Notes under the pieces: generated by a model
Told to the model about the DNA's origin: nothing
Databases searched by the model: none
What the model saw: only the letters and a program-made list of their open reading frames with translations
Shown: positions 42,439-49,739 of the stretch, piece by piece
Position numbering within the stretch: position 1 is the stretch's first letter
Layout of the letters: the number at the start of each line of letters is the position of its first letter
Position numbers and translations under genes: made by a program
Source of the DNA: an uncultured Alphaproteobacteria bacterium
GTDB taxonomy: Bacteria; Pseudomonadota; Alphaproteobacteria; RF32; CAG-239
NCBI GenBank assembly: GCA_934229625.1
Contig: CAKQDU010000008.1
Span: 3,937-67,936 of the forward strand
Length of the DNA stretch: 64,000 bases
Direction of reading: 5' to 3'

Positions 42439-43092
42439 TTGCTTCGCGTTGCTCGCAATGACGTCTGCAGCGTGGGACGCTCTATGATAGAAATGCTTGG
42501 CGTGCTAGCTATTATTGCCATTTTAACAGTCGGCGGAATTGCCGGTTATTCCAAAGCGATGGAAAAGTTTAAGCTCAATAAAGCAATCAGCGAATATAGT
42601 ATGCTGATTTTTGGCATGCAGGACTATATTGAATCTATACAAAAATATACAATTGACGAACCTCATATCGGCGCTGTACAGATAGCTGAAGCAGCAAATT
42701 TAATTCCTCAGGCATGGGAAATACAAAGCAATTATGGTCTGCTTGATGTATATGGTAATCGCTTACAAATCTATATAGATAAATCACCTCGGCATTTAAT
42801 TATAGATTTTTATTTGCAAGGAATGACTAAAGCCGAAACCAATCAATATACACAAACATTTTCCGGTAAATTATGTATGGAGCTATTCAATAATATAATT
42901 ATTCCGCTTAACAATACTATTTATGAAGCACACATATTCCGTTCTAAAAGTGGTAATGGTAAAAATTTTTCAGGCAAAACTTCATGCTCCTCAAACAAAA
43001 CCTGTATAAAAGATATGACACTAAATGATGTACATAATGCCTGTAATTATTGCACCGCAGAAGATAACTGCGCAATTGTCCTAGTATTTTAA
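42439..43092 (+). CDS. Pilin-like protein D
   Basis: Leader LRVARNDVCSVG (two residues shorter than B and C, because the palindromic repeat is six bases shorter). Then RSMIEMLGVLAIIAILTVGG and YSKAMEKFKLNKAISEYS. The globular part of ~155 residues is unlike the others. The end DMTLNDVHNACNYCTAEDNC carries the three-cysteine motif. Start at TTG 42439 is uncertain, as for B and C. It lies 254 bp after pilin C in tandem. Confidence 0.75.
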   Translation: MLRVARNDVCSVGRSMIEMLGVLAIIAILTVGGIAGYSKAMEKFKLNKAISEYSMLIFGMQDYIESIQKYTIDEPHIGAVQIAEAANLIPQAWEIQSNYGLLDVYGNRLQIYIDKSPRHLIIDFYLQGMTKAETNQYTQTFSGKLCMELFNNIIIPLNNTIYEAHIFRSKSGNGKNFSGKTSCSSNKTCIKDMTLNDVHNACNYCTAEDNCAIVLVF

Positions 43093-43143
43093 CTAATTTT
43101 GCACACACTTTTAACATTTTAATTATGCGGTTAATATTAGTTG

Positions 43144-43180
43144 AATTGCTGTTTAAGAATATTAAACAGCAATTTCATAT
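43144..43180 (+). terminator. Hairpin after pilin D
   Basis: A 13-bp perfect stem AATTGCTGTTTAA/TTAAACAGCAATT with a weak T-rich tail (TCATAT). It is a probable terminator, or an mRNA 3'-end stabilising hairpin. Confidence 0.5.
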
Positions 43181-43240
43181 ATTAGTCAGCTCAAATATTT
43201 CTAAGCCTAAATTTATTGCCGAAACCGCCATAAATTATTA

Positions 43241-43282
43241 TAAAACTAACCTCCTGAAACCTAGAATCAGTTTCAGGAGGTT
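43241..43282 (-). terminator. Terminator of the ffh-rplS operon
   Basis: Minus-strand AACCTCCTGAAAC/GTTTCAGGAGGTT is followed by AGTTTTA, 20 bp after the rplS stop codon. Confidence 0.75.
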
Positions 43283-43301
43283 AAGCAAACATAGATACTT
43301 A

Positions 43302-43691
43302 TTATTTACCTGCGTTAGCGTCTTTAACAGATACAGACAAATCGTCTGCAATACGAGCAGAACGGCCACGCAAAGCACGCAAGAAGTACAATTTCGCACG
43401 GCGAACTTTACCGATACGAGATACTTCAATTTTAGCTACGTTTGGAGAATACAACGGGAATACACGCTCAACACCTTCACCGAAAGAAATTTTTCTAACT
43501 GTGAAAGAAGAGTTCAAACCGTCGTTTTTACGAGCAATGCAAACACCTTCATAAACTTGGATACGTTCGCGGTCGCCTTCTTTTACTTTTGTATGAACGC
43601 GCAAAGTATCACCCGGCTTAAATGTCGGCATATTTTTGCCTTCCATGAGCTTTTCAATTTGCTCTTTTTCAATATTTTCAAGAATGTTCAT
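43302..43691 (-). CDS. rplS: 50S ribosomal protein L19
   Basis: 129 residues with the L19 pattern: FKPGDTLRVHTKVKEGDRER, IQVYEGVCIARKNDGLNSSF, TVRKISFGEGVERVFPLYSP and the basic end KVRRAKLYFLRALRGRSARI. It sits at the 30S-50S interface. Last gene of the ffh-rpsP-rimM-trmD-rplS operon, the order usual in Proteobacteria. Confidence 0.97.
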   Translation of the reverse strand: MNILENIEKEQIEKLMEGKNMPTFKPGDTLRVHTKVKEGDRERIQVYEGVCIARKNDGLNSSFTVRKISFGEGVERVFPLYSPNVAKIEVSRIGKVRRAKLYFLRALRGRSARIADDLSVSVKDANAGK

Positions 43692-43746
43692 TAGTTTTAC
43701 CTTTATTTGTTAATTTGTTACCTTATAAACCCAAACCTGTCTAAAA

Positions 43747-44424
43747 TCAAGTATTTTCTAACAAGTCAGGTCGTCTTTCTTTAGTTATTTGCAGAGCCTT
43801 CTCTTTTTGCCATTTTGCCACGTTTTCGTGATGACCACTCAAGAGAACGTCCGGTACTTTGCGGTTTTTCCATTCTATGGGACGTGTATACTGCGGATAT
43901 TCCAGCAAACCGTTTTCAAAACTTTCGTTTTCGGTGGACGCCGCGTTACCCAACACATTCGGCAAAAGCCGAACAACCGCATCAAGCATTATCATTGCCG
44001 CCTGCTCTCCGCCGGTCAAAATATAATCGCCGATGCTGAGTTCTTCGATATTGTATTCTTCTAAAACCCGCTCGTCAATTCCCTCAAACCGACCGCAGAT
44101 AATCGTCAAATTATCTTCTTTGCTCAATTCATGCACTTTTTGCTGCGTCAGCACCTGCCCTCTCGGACTCATATAAATGATTTTTCCGCCCTTATAGTTG
44201 TTGTCAATCGCATTGCCCAACACATCAGGACGCATAATCATTCCGGCACCGCCGCCGCATGGAGTGTCATCAACAGAACCATGCTTATCAAACGCATAAT
44301 CGCGAATGTTGACAGCTTCCATGTTCCAAATTCCGTCTTTTAAGGCGCGTCCGGTTAAAGATGTACCTAAAAAACCAGGGAAAATTTCCGGAAAAATGGT
44401 CAGAATTTTAACATTCAGCGCCAT
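43747..44424 (-). CDS. trmD: tRNA (guanine-37-N1)-methyltransferase
   Basis: 225 residues of the SPOUT family; it methylates G37 of tRNAs reading CNN codons and so prevents frameshifts. Markers: ILTIFPEIFPGFLGTSLTGR, DDTPCGGGAGMIMRPDVL, IICGRFEGIDERVLE, and the trefoil knot with SIGDYILTGGE. The ATG at 44424 has GAGG and overlaps rimM by 17 bp. Confidence 0.96.
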   Translation of the reverse strand: MALNVKILTIFPEIFPGFLGTSLTGRALKDGIWNMEAVNIRDYAFDKHGSVDDTPCGGGAGMIMRPDVLGNAIDNNYKGGKIIYMSPRGQVLTQQKVHELSKEDNLTIICGRFEGIDERVLEEYNIEELSIGDYILTGGEQAAMIMLDAVVRLLPNVLGNAASTENESFENGLLEYPQYTRPIEWKNRKVPDVLLSGHHENVAKWQKEKALQITKERRPDLLENT

Positions 44425-44956
44425 TTTCTTCCTCGCTGTCATCATCAGCAAAAATCATAGTTGCAGACGAAACAATAATATAACCTTCTTCCAGATTGAT
44501 TGTCGGCACATACTGCTTGGTAAACGGCAGCATTTCAGTTTCTTTGCGGTGCGGCAATTTTATTTCAATTATCTCGCCGGCGCCAAAGTTGCTAAAACGC
44601 GCAACCGTGCCAATTTCCTTATCCAAAGAGTTAAGATATACTTTTAAGCCGATGATATCGCTTAAATAATATTCTTCTTCCGGCAACTGCGGCAAAACAT
44701 CGCGATTGACATATAGTTCGGTGCCAATCAAGGCTTCGGCGGCATTGCGGTCGTTTACACCTTCAATTTTCAGGCGCATAACCTCTTTGTGCGGACCAAC
44801 TGCTTTGATTTTGAATTTATGCGCAGCCTCTTTATCTTCTACCAAGCCATATTTATCAATATCAGCCGGATTATCGGTGTAGCTGTGAACTTTCACCTCG
44901 CCGCGCAAACCATGTGCGGCAACAATTTTTCCAAGACATACGCGTTTTTCAGTCAT
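44408..44956 (-). CDS. rimM: Ribosome maturation factor RimM
   Basis: 182 residues: the N-terminal domain starts VCLGKIVAAHGLRGEVKVHSYTD, the PRC-barrel has YYLSDIIGLKVY and GEIIEIKLP. The C-terminus reads MLPFTKQYVPTINLEEGYI. It assists 16S/S19 assembly of the 30S head. The ATG at 44956 follows GGA; an upstream TTG is in frame but less likely. Confidence 0.95.
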   Translation of the reverse strand: MTEKRVCLGKIVAAHGLRGEVKVHSYTDNPADIDKYGLVEDKEAAHKFKIKAVGPHKEVMRLKIEGVNDRNAAEALIGTELYVNRDVLPQLPEEEYYLSDIIGLKVYLNSLDKEIGTVARFSNFGAGEIIEIKLPHRKETEMLPFTKQYVPTINLEEGYIIVSSATMIFADDDSEEENGAEC

Positions 44957-45010
44957 CAAAGTTCCAATCTAAGGCTCAAAATAACTACCTAATTGTTACA
45001 TTGCTGAAAA

Positions 45011-45382
45011 TTATTCAGCGGAAGAAGCAGCTTCGGCAGCAGCGGCAGCTTTAGCTTCTTTTTCTTTCATTCTTTCAACAGCTTTTGCTTTTGGAGCAGA
45101 TTTTTTAGGCTGTGGAACAATTTTTGGAGCTTCGCACAAACCCAAGTTTGCAAACAATTTTTGCAATCTTTCTGTCGGCTGAGCGCCTTTTGCCAACCAA
45201 GCGGCAACTTTTTCTTTGTCTACAACCAATCTTGCTTCATGGTCTTGAGGCAACAACGGATTGTAAGAACCCAATTTTTCAATAAATCTACCATCACGAG
45301 GAGCTCTTTGATCAGCTGCAACGATACGGTAATAAGGACGTTTTTTAGAACCACTGCGAGAGAGTCTGATACGTACTGACAT
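45011..45382 (-). CDS. rpsP: 30S ribosomal protein S16
   Basis: 123 residues: SVRIRLSRSGSKKRPYYRIV, DQRAPRDGRFIEKLGSYNPL and AWLAKGAQPTERLQKLF are diagnostic. The C-terminal Lys/Ala/Glu tail is extended, as often in Alphaproteobacteria. AAGGAAAT is the ribosome site. Confidence 0.97.
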   Translation of the reverse strand: MSVRIRLSRSGSKKRPYYRIVAADQRAPRDGRFIEKLGSYNPLLPQDHEARLVVDKEKVAAWLAKGAQPTERLQKLFANLGLCEAPKIVPQPKKSAPKAKAVERMKEKEAKAAAAAEAASSAE

Positions 45383-45423
45383 TTTATAAATTTCCTTTCT
45401 TTGTTACAAAACATAACTTCCGC

Positions 45424-46806
45424 TTAAAACGGAAACTTTTTGTTAAACCCGCCAAACGGCATGCCGCCCATCGGATTTCCCTTAAACAATTTAGACATCG
45501 CCGACAAAGAGCCGAACTTGCCCATTTTTTTCATCATGCCGGACATTTGCTCGTATGATTTGAGCAAAACATTCACATCATGAACAGTTACTCCGGAGCC
45601 CTGTGCGATTCTTCTCTTGCGAGATGCTTTTATCAAATCAGGATTTAAGCGTTCTTTTTTTGTCATCGACAAAATGATTGCTTCCTGTTTTTTCATCAGA
45701 TTGTCGCACATGCCGGACTCTTCAATCTGAGATTTATATTTAGACAACCCCGGAAGCATACCGATAATGCTGCCGATACTGCCCAATTTTTTTATCTGCC
45801 GCATTTGCTCCAACATATCGTTCAAATCAAACGAACCTTTCAGCATTTTTCCGGCCATTTTTTCGGCTTCGGCTTTATCCACGTTTTCAATGGCTTTTTC
45901 CACCAAAGAAACCACGTCGCCCTGCCCCAAAATACGTCCGGCTATGCGGTCAGCATGAAACTCTTCCAATTCATCAATTTTTTCGCCCGTTCCCAAAAAC
46001 TTTACCGGCGCACCGGAAATCATTTTCATAGAAAGAGCGGCACCGGCGCGGGACGAACCGTCTATACGGGTCAAAACCAAACCGGTAATACCAATTTTGT
46101 CGTTAAATTCTTTAGCCACATTGCAGGCTTCCTGACCGATTAAAGCATCGGCAACCAACAAAGTTTCAACCGGTTGCGCCAGTTTTTTAACTTCGGCAAC
46201 CTCTTCCATTAAAACTTCATCAATCTGCAAGCGACCAGCCGTATCCAAAATCAGCAAATCATACACGCCTTTTTTGGCTTCTGCTAAAGCACGTTTAGTA
46301 ATTTGCAAAGGCTTTTCGCCGGCAACAATAGGCAAAACATCAACACCGATTTGTTTGCAGAGCTGAGCTAATTGCTCTTGAGCGGCCGGACGGTATACGT
46401 CCAATGAAGCCAGCAAAATACGCTTATTTTTTTTCAGCTTAGCGGCAATTTTAGCGGTTGTGGTAGTTTTACCCGAACCTTGCAGACCAACCATCAAAAA
46501 ACATACCGGAGCCGGTGCGTTAAAGTTCAAACTTTCATCACCGTCACCCAACAGTTTAACCAGTTCATCATGCACGATTTTAACAACCATTTGCCCCGGC
46601 TGCACCGATTTAACCACCTTTTCTCCAAGAGACTGTTCTTTAACTTTGGCAATAAATTCTTTAACCACCGGCAATGAAACATCAGCTTCAAGCAACGCCA
46701 CGCGAATTTCACGCATAGCATCGTCAATATCTTTTTCTGACAGCACTCCTCGGGAGGTTATCTTAGAAAAAGCCTGGCTCAGCTTGTCGGTCAAATTTTC
46801 AAACAT
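45424..46806 (-). CDS. ffh: Signal recognition particle protein Ffh
   Basis: 460 residues. The N domain helical bundle comes first, then the GTPase with G1 VGLQGSGKTTTTAK, the DVYRPAAQEQL and LDTAGRLQIDEVLM motifs and TRIDGSSRAGAA. The M domain (residues ~330-430, KRRIAQGSGVTVHDVNVLLK) binds 4.5S RNA and signal peptides. It targets inner-membrane proteins co-translationally. The ATG at 46806 is preferred to one at 46827. The promoter is 46941-46969 and the leader between them carries a hairpin (CGTCAG/CTGACG, 46842-46881). Confidence 0.96.
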   Translation of the reverse strand: MFENLTDKLSQAFSKITSRGVLSEKDIDDAMREIRVALLEADVSLPVVKEFIAKVKEQSLGEKVVKSVQPGQMVVKIVHDELVKLLGDGDESLNFNAPAPVCFLMVGLQGSGKTTTTAKIAAKLKKNKRILLASLDVYRPAAQEQLAQLCKQIGVDVLPIVAGEKPLQITKRALAEAKKGVYDLLILDTAGRLQIDEVLMEEVAEVKKLAQPVETLLVADALIGQEACNVAKEFNDKIGITGLVLTRIDGSSRAGAALSMKMISGAPVKFLGTGEKIDELEEFHADRIAGRILGQGDVVSLVEKAIENVDKAEAEKMAGKMLKGSFDLNDMLEQMRQIKKLGSIGSIIGMLPGLSKYKSQIEESGMCDNLMKKQEAIILSMTKKERLNPDLIKASRKRRIAQGSGVTVHDVNVLLKSYEQMSGMMKKMGKFGSLSAMSKLFKGNPMGGMPFGGFNKKFPF

Positions 46807-46940
46807 TTCTGTTTTTACCTTTATCACCTTGTTAATACAAACAAATTTACGTCAGTGTGCGAAACCTCGCTGGCTGACGGACTCCTCGGAGCTTGAATTT
46901 TTTACAACTCTTTTGGTAAAAATTCACTAAATTTGCTTTG

Positions 46941-46969
46941 TTTATACTTAAAAAATCCCCGCTTGTCAA
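46941..46969 (-). promoter_or_regulatory. Promoter of the ffh operon
   Basis: Minus-strand TTGACA (46964-46969) and TATAAA (46941-46946), spacing 17: the strongest housekeeping-type promoter in the window. Confidence 0.75.
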
Positions 46970-46991
46970 CCCCTTTTTAAAACAATATCCC

Positions 46992-47025
46992 AGCAAAATA
47001 GAATTGTTACATTTCTATTTTGCTA
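46992..47025. terminator. Inverted repeat after pilin E
   Basis: CAAAATAGAA/TTCTATTTTG stem between pilin E and the ffh promoter. It lacks a proper T-run on the minus strand, so termination is plausible but not assured. Confidence 0.4.
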
Positions 47026-47036
47026 TGACAATCATT

Positions 47037-47747
47037 TCACAACTTGAAAAACATAATCAAACTGCATCGTTTTTCAGAATTGCATTTTTTACAAAAATCA
47101 TAAATTTCATTCGGCTTAGCAGAACCGATATTGTCCAATCTGGTTGCAGAAAATCCATTATAACTGTTATCTGACGCAAAATTTGCAATATCATCAACAT
47201 ATGGAGCAATCGCCTGTGCTTGTTCTAAAAATGTTACGCAATATTGTTGCTGTAAACGAGTTGAAACATTGTTTTGAGAAATAAGAAAACGCAAAGAATA
47301 TTCATAAGCATGATGAGTTTTACCGTCTTGACTGTTCCATGTATTATACCACATCAGCATATCTAAATTATTGCCGGCAAAATCTTCAAATGCATTATTA
47401 TGTATTTTTGTCAGTCCGTCAGGTATCCCCCCCATAGCTTCCATAATATCAGCTGTTGGAACAACTTTGTTATCTTTTAAACATTCGCGCATAAAATCAT
47501 CTTTTAAATTTATGCTTTGCAAAAACAATTCGGCTAAATACTCTTTCTGCCGACTAATTTTCCATTGTTCCATAGCTTTTGAGTAACCAGCGATTCCTCC
47601 GACTGATAGCACAGCAATAATCGCCAGTACGCCAAGCATTTCTATCATTGACCGTCCCAATGTACAAATGTCACAATTGCGTGCGGTGCAAATCAATCCG
47701 CTAAAATTATACGAATTTTTTGTATTTTCTTTTAATTTATCAGACAT
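47037..47747 (-). CDS. Pilin-like protein E
   Basis: A 236-residue family member with a secure start: AAGGAG eight bases before the ATG. The leader is 31 residues (MSDKLKENTKNSYNFSG, then LICTARNCDICTLG), followed by RSMIEMLGVLAIIAVLSVGG and YSKAMEQWK. The leader end resembles that of B-D, so this is a version of the long-leader type whose frame is intact. The C-terminus (IYDFCKKCNSEKRCSLIMFF) has three cysteines. It is preceded by structured RNA copy 3. Confidence 0.82.
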   Translation of the reverse strand: MSDKLKENTKNSYNFSGLICTARNCDICTLGRSMIEMLGVLAIIAVLSVGGIAGYSKAMEQWKISRQKEYLAELFLQSINLKDDFMRECLKDNKVVPTADIMEAMGGIPDGLTKIHNNAFEDFAGNNLDMLMWYNTWNSQDGKTHHAYEYSLRFLISQNNVSTRLQQQYCVTFLEQAQAIAPYVDDIANFASDNSYNGFSATRLDNIGSAKPNEIYDFCKKCNSEKRCSLIMFFKL

Positions 47748-47776
47748 ATTATGAACTCCTTAAAGTAATAATTACA

Positions 47777-47801
47777 CAAAAACCGCTCAAAAAAAGCGGT
47801 C
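47777..47801 (-). terminator. Intrinsic terminator of RNA copy 3
   Basis: Minus-strand ACCGCT-TTTTTTG-AGCGGT followed by TTTT, between the RNA and the pilin E ribosome site. Confidence 0.75.
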
Positions 47802-48034
47802 GGAGAGTTCAACAATCATATCATTACAAATGACTCTTTTAGCCTTTCAAGCTATATTTTTTTCAGAGATAATTATATAGCTTTTGGACATACGCTAAAA
47901 GCTCCCCGACCATATTGCTATGTATCGGGGATATATTTAATCATCGGCAATAGCGAATAACCGATAACTTGACGATGCTATATCCTAGCACCGGTAATGA
48001 TAAGAGCCGTTGAAAGCCCCGCGCTAACCGCGCT
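47777..48034 (-). ncRNA. Structured leader RNA candidate, copy 3 (upstream of pilin E)
   Basis: A ~258-nt minus-strand RNA. The closing stem TTCAAC pairs with GTTGAA (48009-48014 with 47808-47813). The nested stem TATCATTAC pairs with GTAATGATA (47994-48002 with 47819-47827). Inner hairpins include CCCCGA/TCGGGG (47904-47930, with inner CATA/TATG), AGCTTTT/AAAAGCT (47879-47903) and ATCGG/CCGAT. It ends in an ACCGCT/AGCGGT terminator with five T (47777-47801), shortly before the pilin ribosome site. Same plan as copies 1 and 2, with different stem sequences. Confidence 0.6.
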
Positions 48035-48040
48035 TGTTTT

Positions 48041-48069
48041 AATATATAAAGAATTAAAATAAAAAGCAA
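48041..48069 (-). promoter_or_regulatory. Promoter of RNA copy 3 / pilin E
   Basis: Minus-strand TTGCTT (48064-48069) and TATATT (48041-48046), spacing 17. Confidence 0.5.
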
Positions 48070-48206
48070 ACAAATTTTTGCCGAATAACAGCCTATGTGC
48101 CGACACACTTTTCAACTTATACTATGTGCATATTATAAGTTGCTTGTACCATATCACATGCGCAAATGATAACAATTCAAAGTTAAGTACACATAAGCAA
48201 CCGCAA

Positions 48207-48241
48207 AAAAATCCCGTTATCTAATTATAACGAGATTTTTT
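48207..48241 (-). terminator. Intrinsic terminator
   Basis: Minus-strand CGTTAT/ATAACG stem (extended by flanking AAATC/GATTT) followed by seven T. Duplicated at 49155-49194. Confidence 0.8.
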
Positions 48242-48259
48242 TAGTTTTTAGTCAGTTGG

Positions 48260-48631
48260 TTAATTTTTGAGTTTATAATCAATTTTTCTTAAACATTCTT
48301 CCAAAATAGAAATTGACTTAGCTCCGATTTGCGGCCTGACATAAACATTGCTTTTATTAGAGGCCAATAACTCCCCAACTGTAGAAAAATCCTTAGACAA
48401 CGCATTCAACATTCGTGTTTTCAATTTGTTGTCGCCATCATGATATTTCAACAGCTCAGAAATACTCATATCCTTTAGCTTAATATCTTGTCCGACTTTT
48501 TCTAAATCAGATAAAGATGTTTTGCCTTTGACGCCTGATTGTTCTCTAACTTCAGCAAGATACTTGTCAAAAGAAACTTTAAAATCCTCGCTGATAATTT
48601 CATAATAATCTTTCACAAAAGCGCTGAGCAA
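48260..48631 (-). pseudogene. 5'-truncated copy of the RNA polymerase alpha-CTD-like gene
   Basis: 123 codons, ~95% the same as the copy at 49212-49628. The first 16 or so codons with the ATG are missing: only GDAQLL is left in frame upstream, preceded by a stop. The only possible start is a TTG without ribosome site, so it is probably not translated. The C-terminal helix-hairpin domain is intact. Confidence 0.65.
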
Positions 48632-48653
48632 TTGAGCATCACCTTTTTAAAAC

Positions 48654-48688
48654 AAAAAAAGGAGCATTTTTCCAACACTCCTTTTTTT
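48654..48688 (-). terminator. Intrinsic terminator
   Basis: Minus-strand AAAAAGGAG / CTCCTTTTTTT hairpin following the lipoprotein gene at 48702-49061. Confidence 0.75.
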
Positions 48689-48701
48689 GGCAAACAGAAG
48701 A

Positions 48702-49061
48702 TTAACTATTAATAGCTAAACGTCCAAGATACAAAATAAAACCACCTATACAAACAACGACAAAGCCAACACACAAAGGAACAATAATATCCCAAACATT
48801 CTGAGAATGCACATGGCTAAGACGAGAATTTTCAATCTCCACCACGTCGCCTTTTTTGTAAGCCGGATAGTTTTCACTGTCTTGACAAGCCTCAACAGAA
48901 AATGTTTTAGGCTCGGTCACGCCTTCAAACTTAAAAGTCATGTCAGTTGAAGTAGCTGTCACATCTTCGACGGTATAAACTTCACCATCTTGATGCGAAA
49001 TATCTCCTGAACACGATGCAAATCCTACAATGATTAACATCACGATAATAATCTTTCTCAT
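48702..49061 (-). CDS. Lipoprotein with C-terminal membrane helix
   Basis: About 119 residues: signal peptide with lipobox (GFASCSG), a small beta domain (VYTVEDVTATSTDMTFKFEG, then YPAYKKGDVVEIEN) and a C-terminal transmembrane helix (IIVPLCVGFVVVCIGGFILYL). Having both a lipid anchor and a membrane helix is unusual. The small beta domain and short C-terminal anchor resemble phage-type or accessory envelope proteins, but no family is recognised. ATG at 49061 or 49070; no Shine-Dalgarno site. Confidence 0.6.
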   Translation of the reverse strand: MRKIIIVMLIIVGFASCSGDISHQDGEVYTVEDVTATSTDMTFKFEGVTEPKTFSVEACQDSENYPAYKKGDVVEIENSRLSHVHSQNVWDIIVPLCVGFVVVCIGGFILYLGRLAINS

Positions 49062-49154
49062 AAGCGACAATTTAATTGAATAGAATAATAAATTTTAAAA
49101 ATATATTATCTGTTTTATATTTTTTGTCAATACTTTTATTTTAGCGTCAACCTC

Positions 49155-49194
49155 AAAAAAATCCCGTTATCTAATTATAACGAGATTTTTTTTT
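49155..49194 (-). terminator. Intrinsic terminator (duplicate)
   Basis: Second copy of the CGTTAT/ATAACG terminator, with nine T, after the alphaCTD-like gene. Confidence 0.8.
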
Positions 49195-49211
49195 AGTTTT
49201 TAGTCAGTTGG

Positions 49212-49628
49212 TTAATCTTTGAGTTTATAATCAATTTTTCTTAAACATTCTTCCAAAATAGAAATTGACTTAGCTCCGATTTGCGGCCTGACATAAACAT
49301 TGCTTTTATTAGAGGCCAATAACTCCCCAACTGTAGAAAAATCCTTAGACAACGCATTCAACATTCGTGTTTTCAATTTGTTGTCGCCATCATGATATTT
49401 CAACAGCTCAGAAATACTCATATCCTTTAGCTTAATATCTTGTCCGACTTTTTCTAAATCAGATAAAGATGTTTTACCTTTGACGCCTGATTGTTCTCTA
49501 ACTTCAGCAAGATAATTGTCAAACGAAGCTTTAAAATCATCGCTGATAATTTCATAATAATCTTTAACAAAAGCTCTAAGCAATTTAGCATCGCCATTTG
49601 CTAAAAGTAATTGTTCAAACTCTGTCAT
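49212..49628 (-). CDS. Protein with RNA polymerase alpha-CTD-like domain
   Basis: 138 residues. The C-terminal ~55 (LKTRMLNALSKDFSTVGELL, then VRPQIGAKSISILEECL) follow the helix-hairpin-helix pattern of the RNA polymerase alpha C-terminal domain: L-x-x-R-x-x-N-x-L, T-x-G-x-L, P-x-I-G-x-K-S. The N-terminal ~75 residues are charged and helical and are not those of RpoA. It could bind DNA or a transcription partner. It has its own promoter (49668-49696) and no Shine-Dalgarno site. A truncated duplicate lies at 48260. Confidence 0.65.
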   Translation of the reverse strand: MTEFEQLLLANGDAKLLRAFVKDYYEIISDDFKASFDNYLAEVREQSGVKGKTSLSDLEKVGQDIKLKDMSISELLKYHDGDNKLKTRMLNALSKDFSTVGELLASNKSNVYVRPQIGAKSISILEECLRKIDYKLKD

Positions 49629-49667
49629 AAGAATAAAATTTAGTTAATAATAATGTCTACTGTTTAA

Positions 49668-49696
49668 TTTATAGACAAATTACCGCGCATTGTCAA
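49668..49696 (-). promoter_or_regulatory. Promoter of the alphaCTD-like gene
   Basis: Minus-strand TTGACA (49691-49696) and TATAAA (49668-49673), spacing 17. The sequence from -35 to the start codon region is nearly identical to that at 50866-50894. Confidence 0.75.
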
Positions 49697-49697
49697 A

Positions 49698-49733
49698 CAA
49701 AAAAGCCTGATGTTACAAAACATCAGACTTTAT
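49698..49733 (-). terminator. Intrinsic terminator
   Basis: Minus-strand AAAGTCTGATGT / ACATCAGGCTTTTTT hairpin, after the gene at 49740. A copy lies at 50896-50932. Confidence 0.8.
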
Positions 49734-49739
49734 TGTCAG

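Larger units (their letters stand above)
48206..48642. repeat. Segmental duplication, truncated copy
   Basis: This segment (terminator plus alphaCTD-like gene) is almost identical to 49155-49600, including the non-coding terminator and the sequence between it and the stop codon. Homology ends near 48640, at the terminator of the upstream lipoprotein gene. Confidence 0.85.

Noticed and set aside
46842..46900. Hairpin-rich, GC-richer stretch in the ffh leader as a separate RNA gene
   Set aside because: It has the CGTCAG/CTGACG stem but no terminator or own promoter, and it lies within the ffh leader; treated as 5' leader structure.
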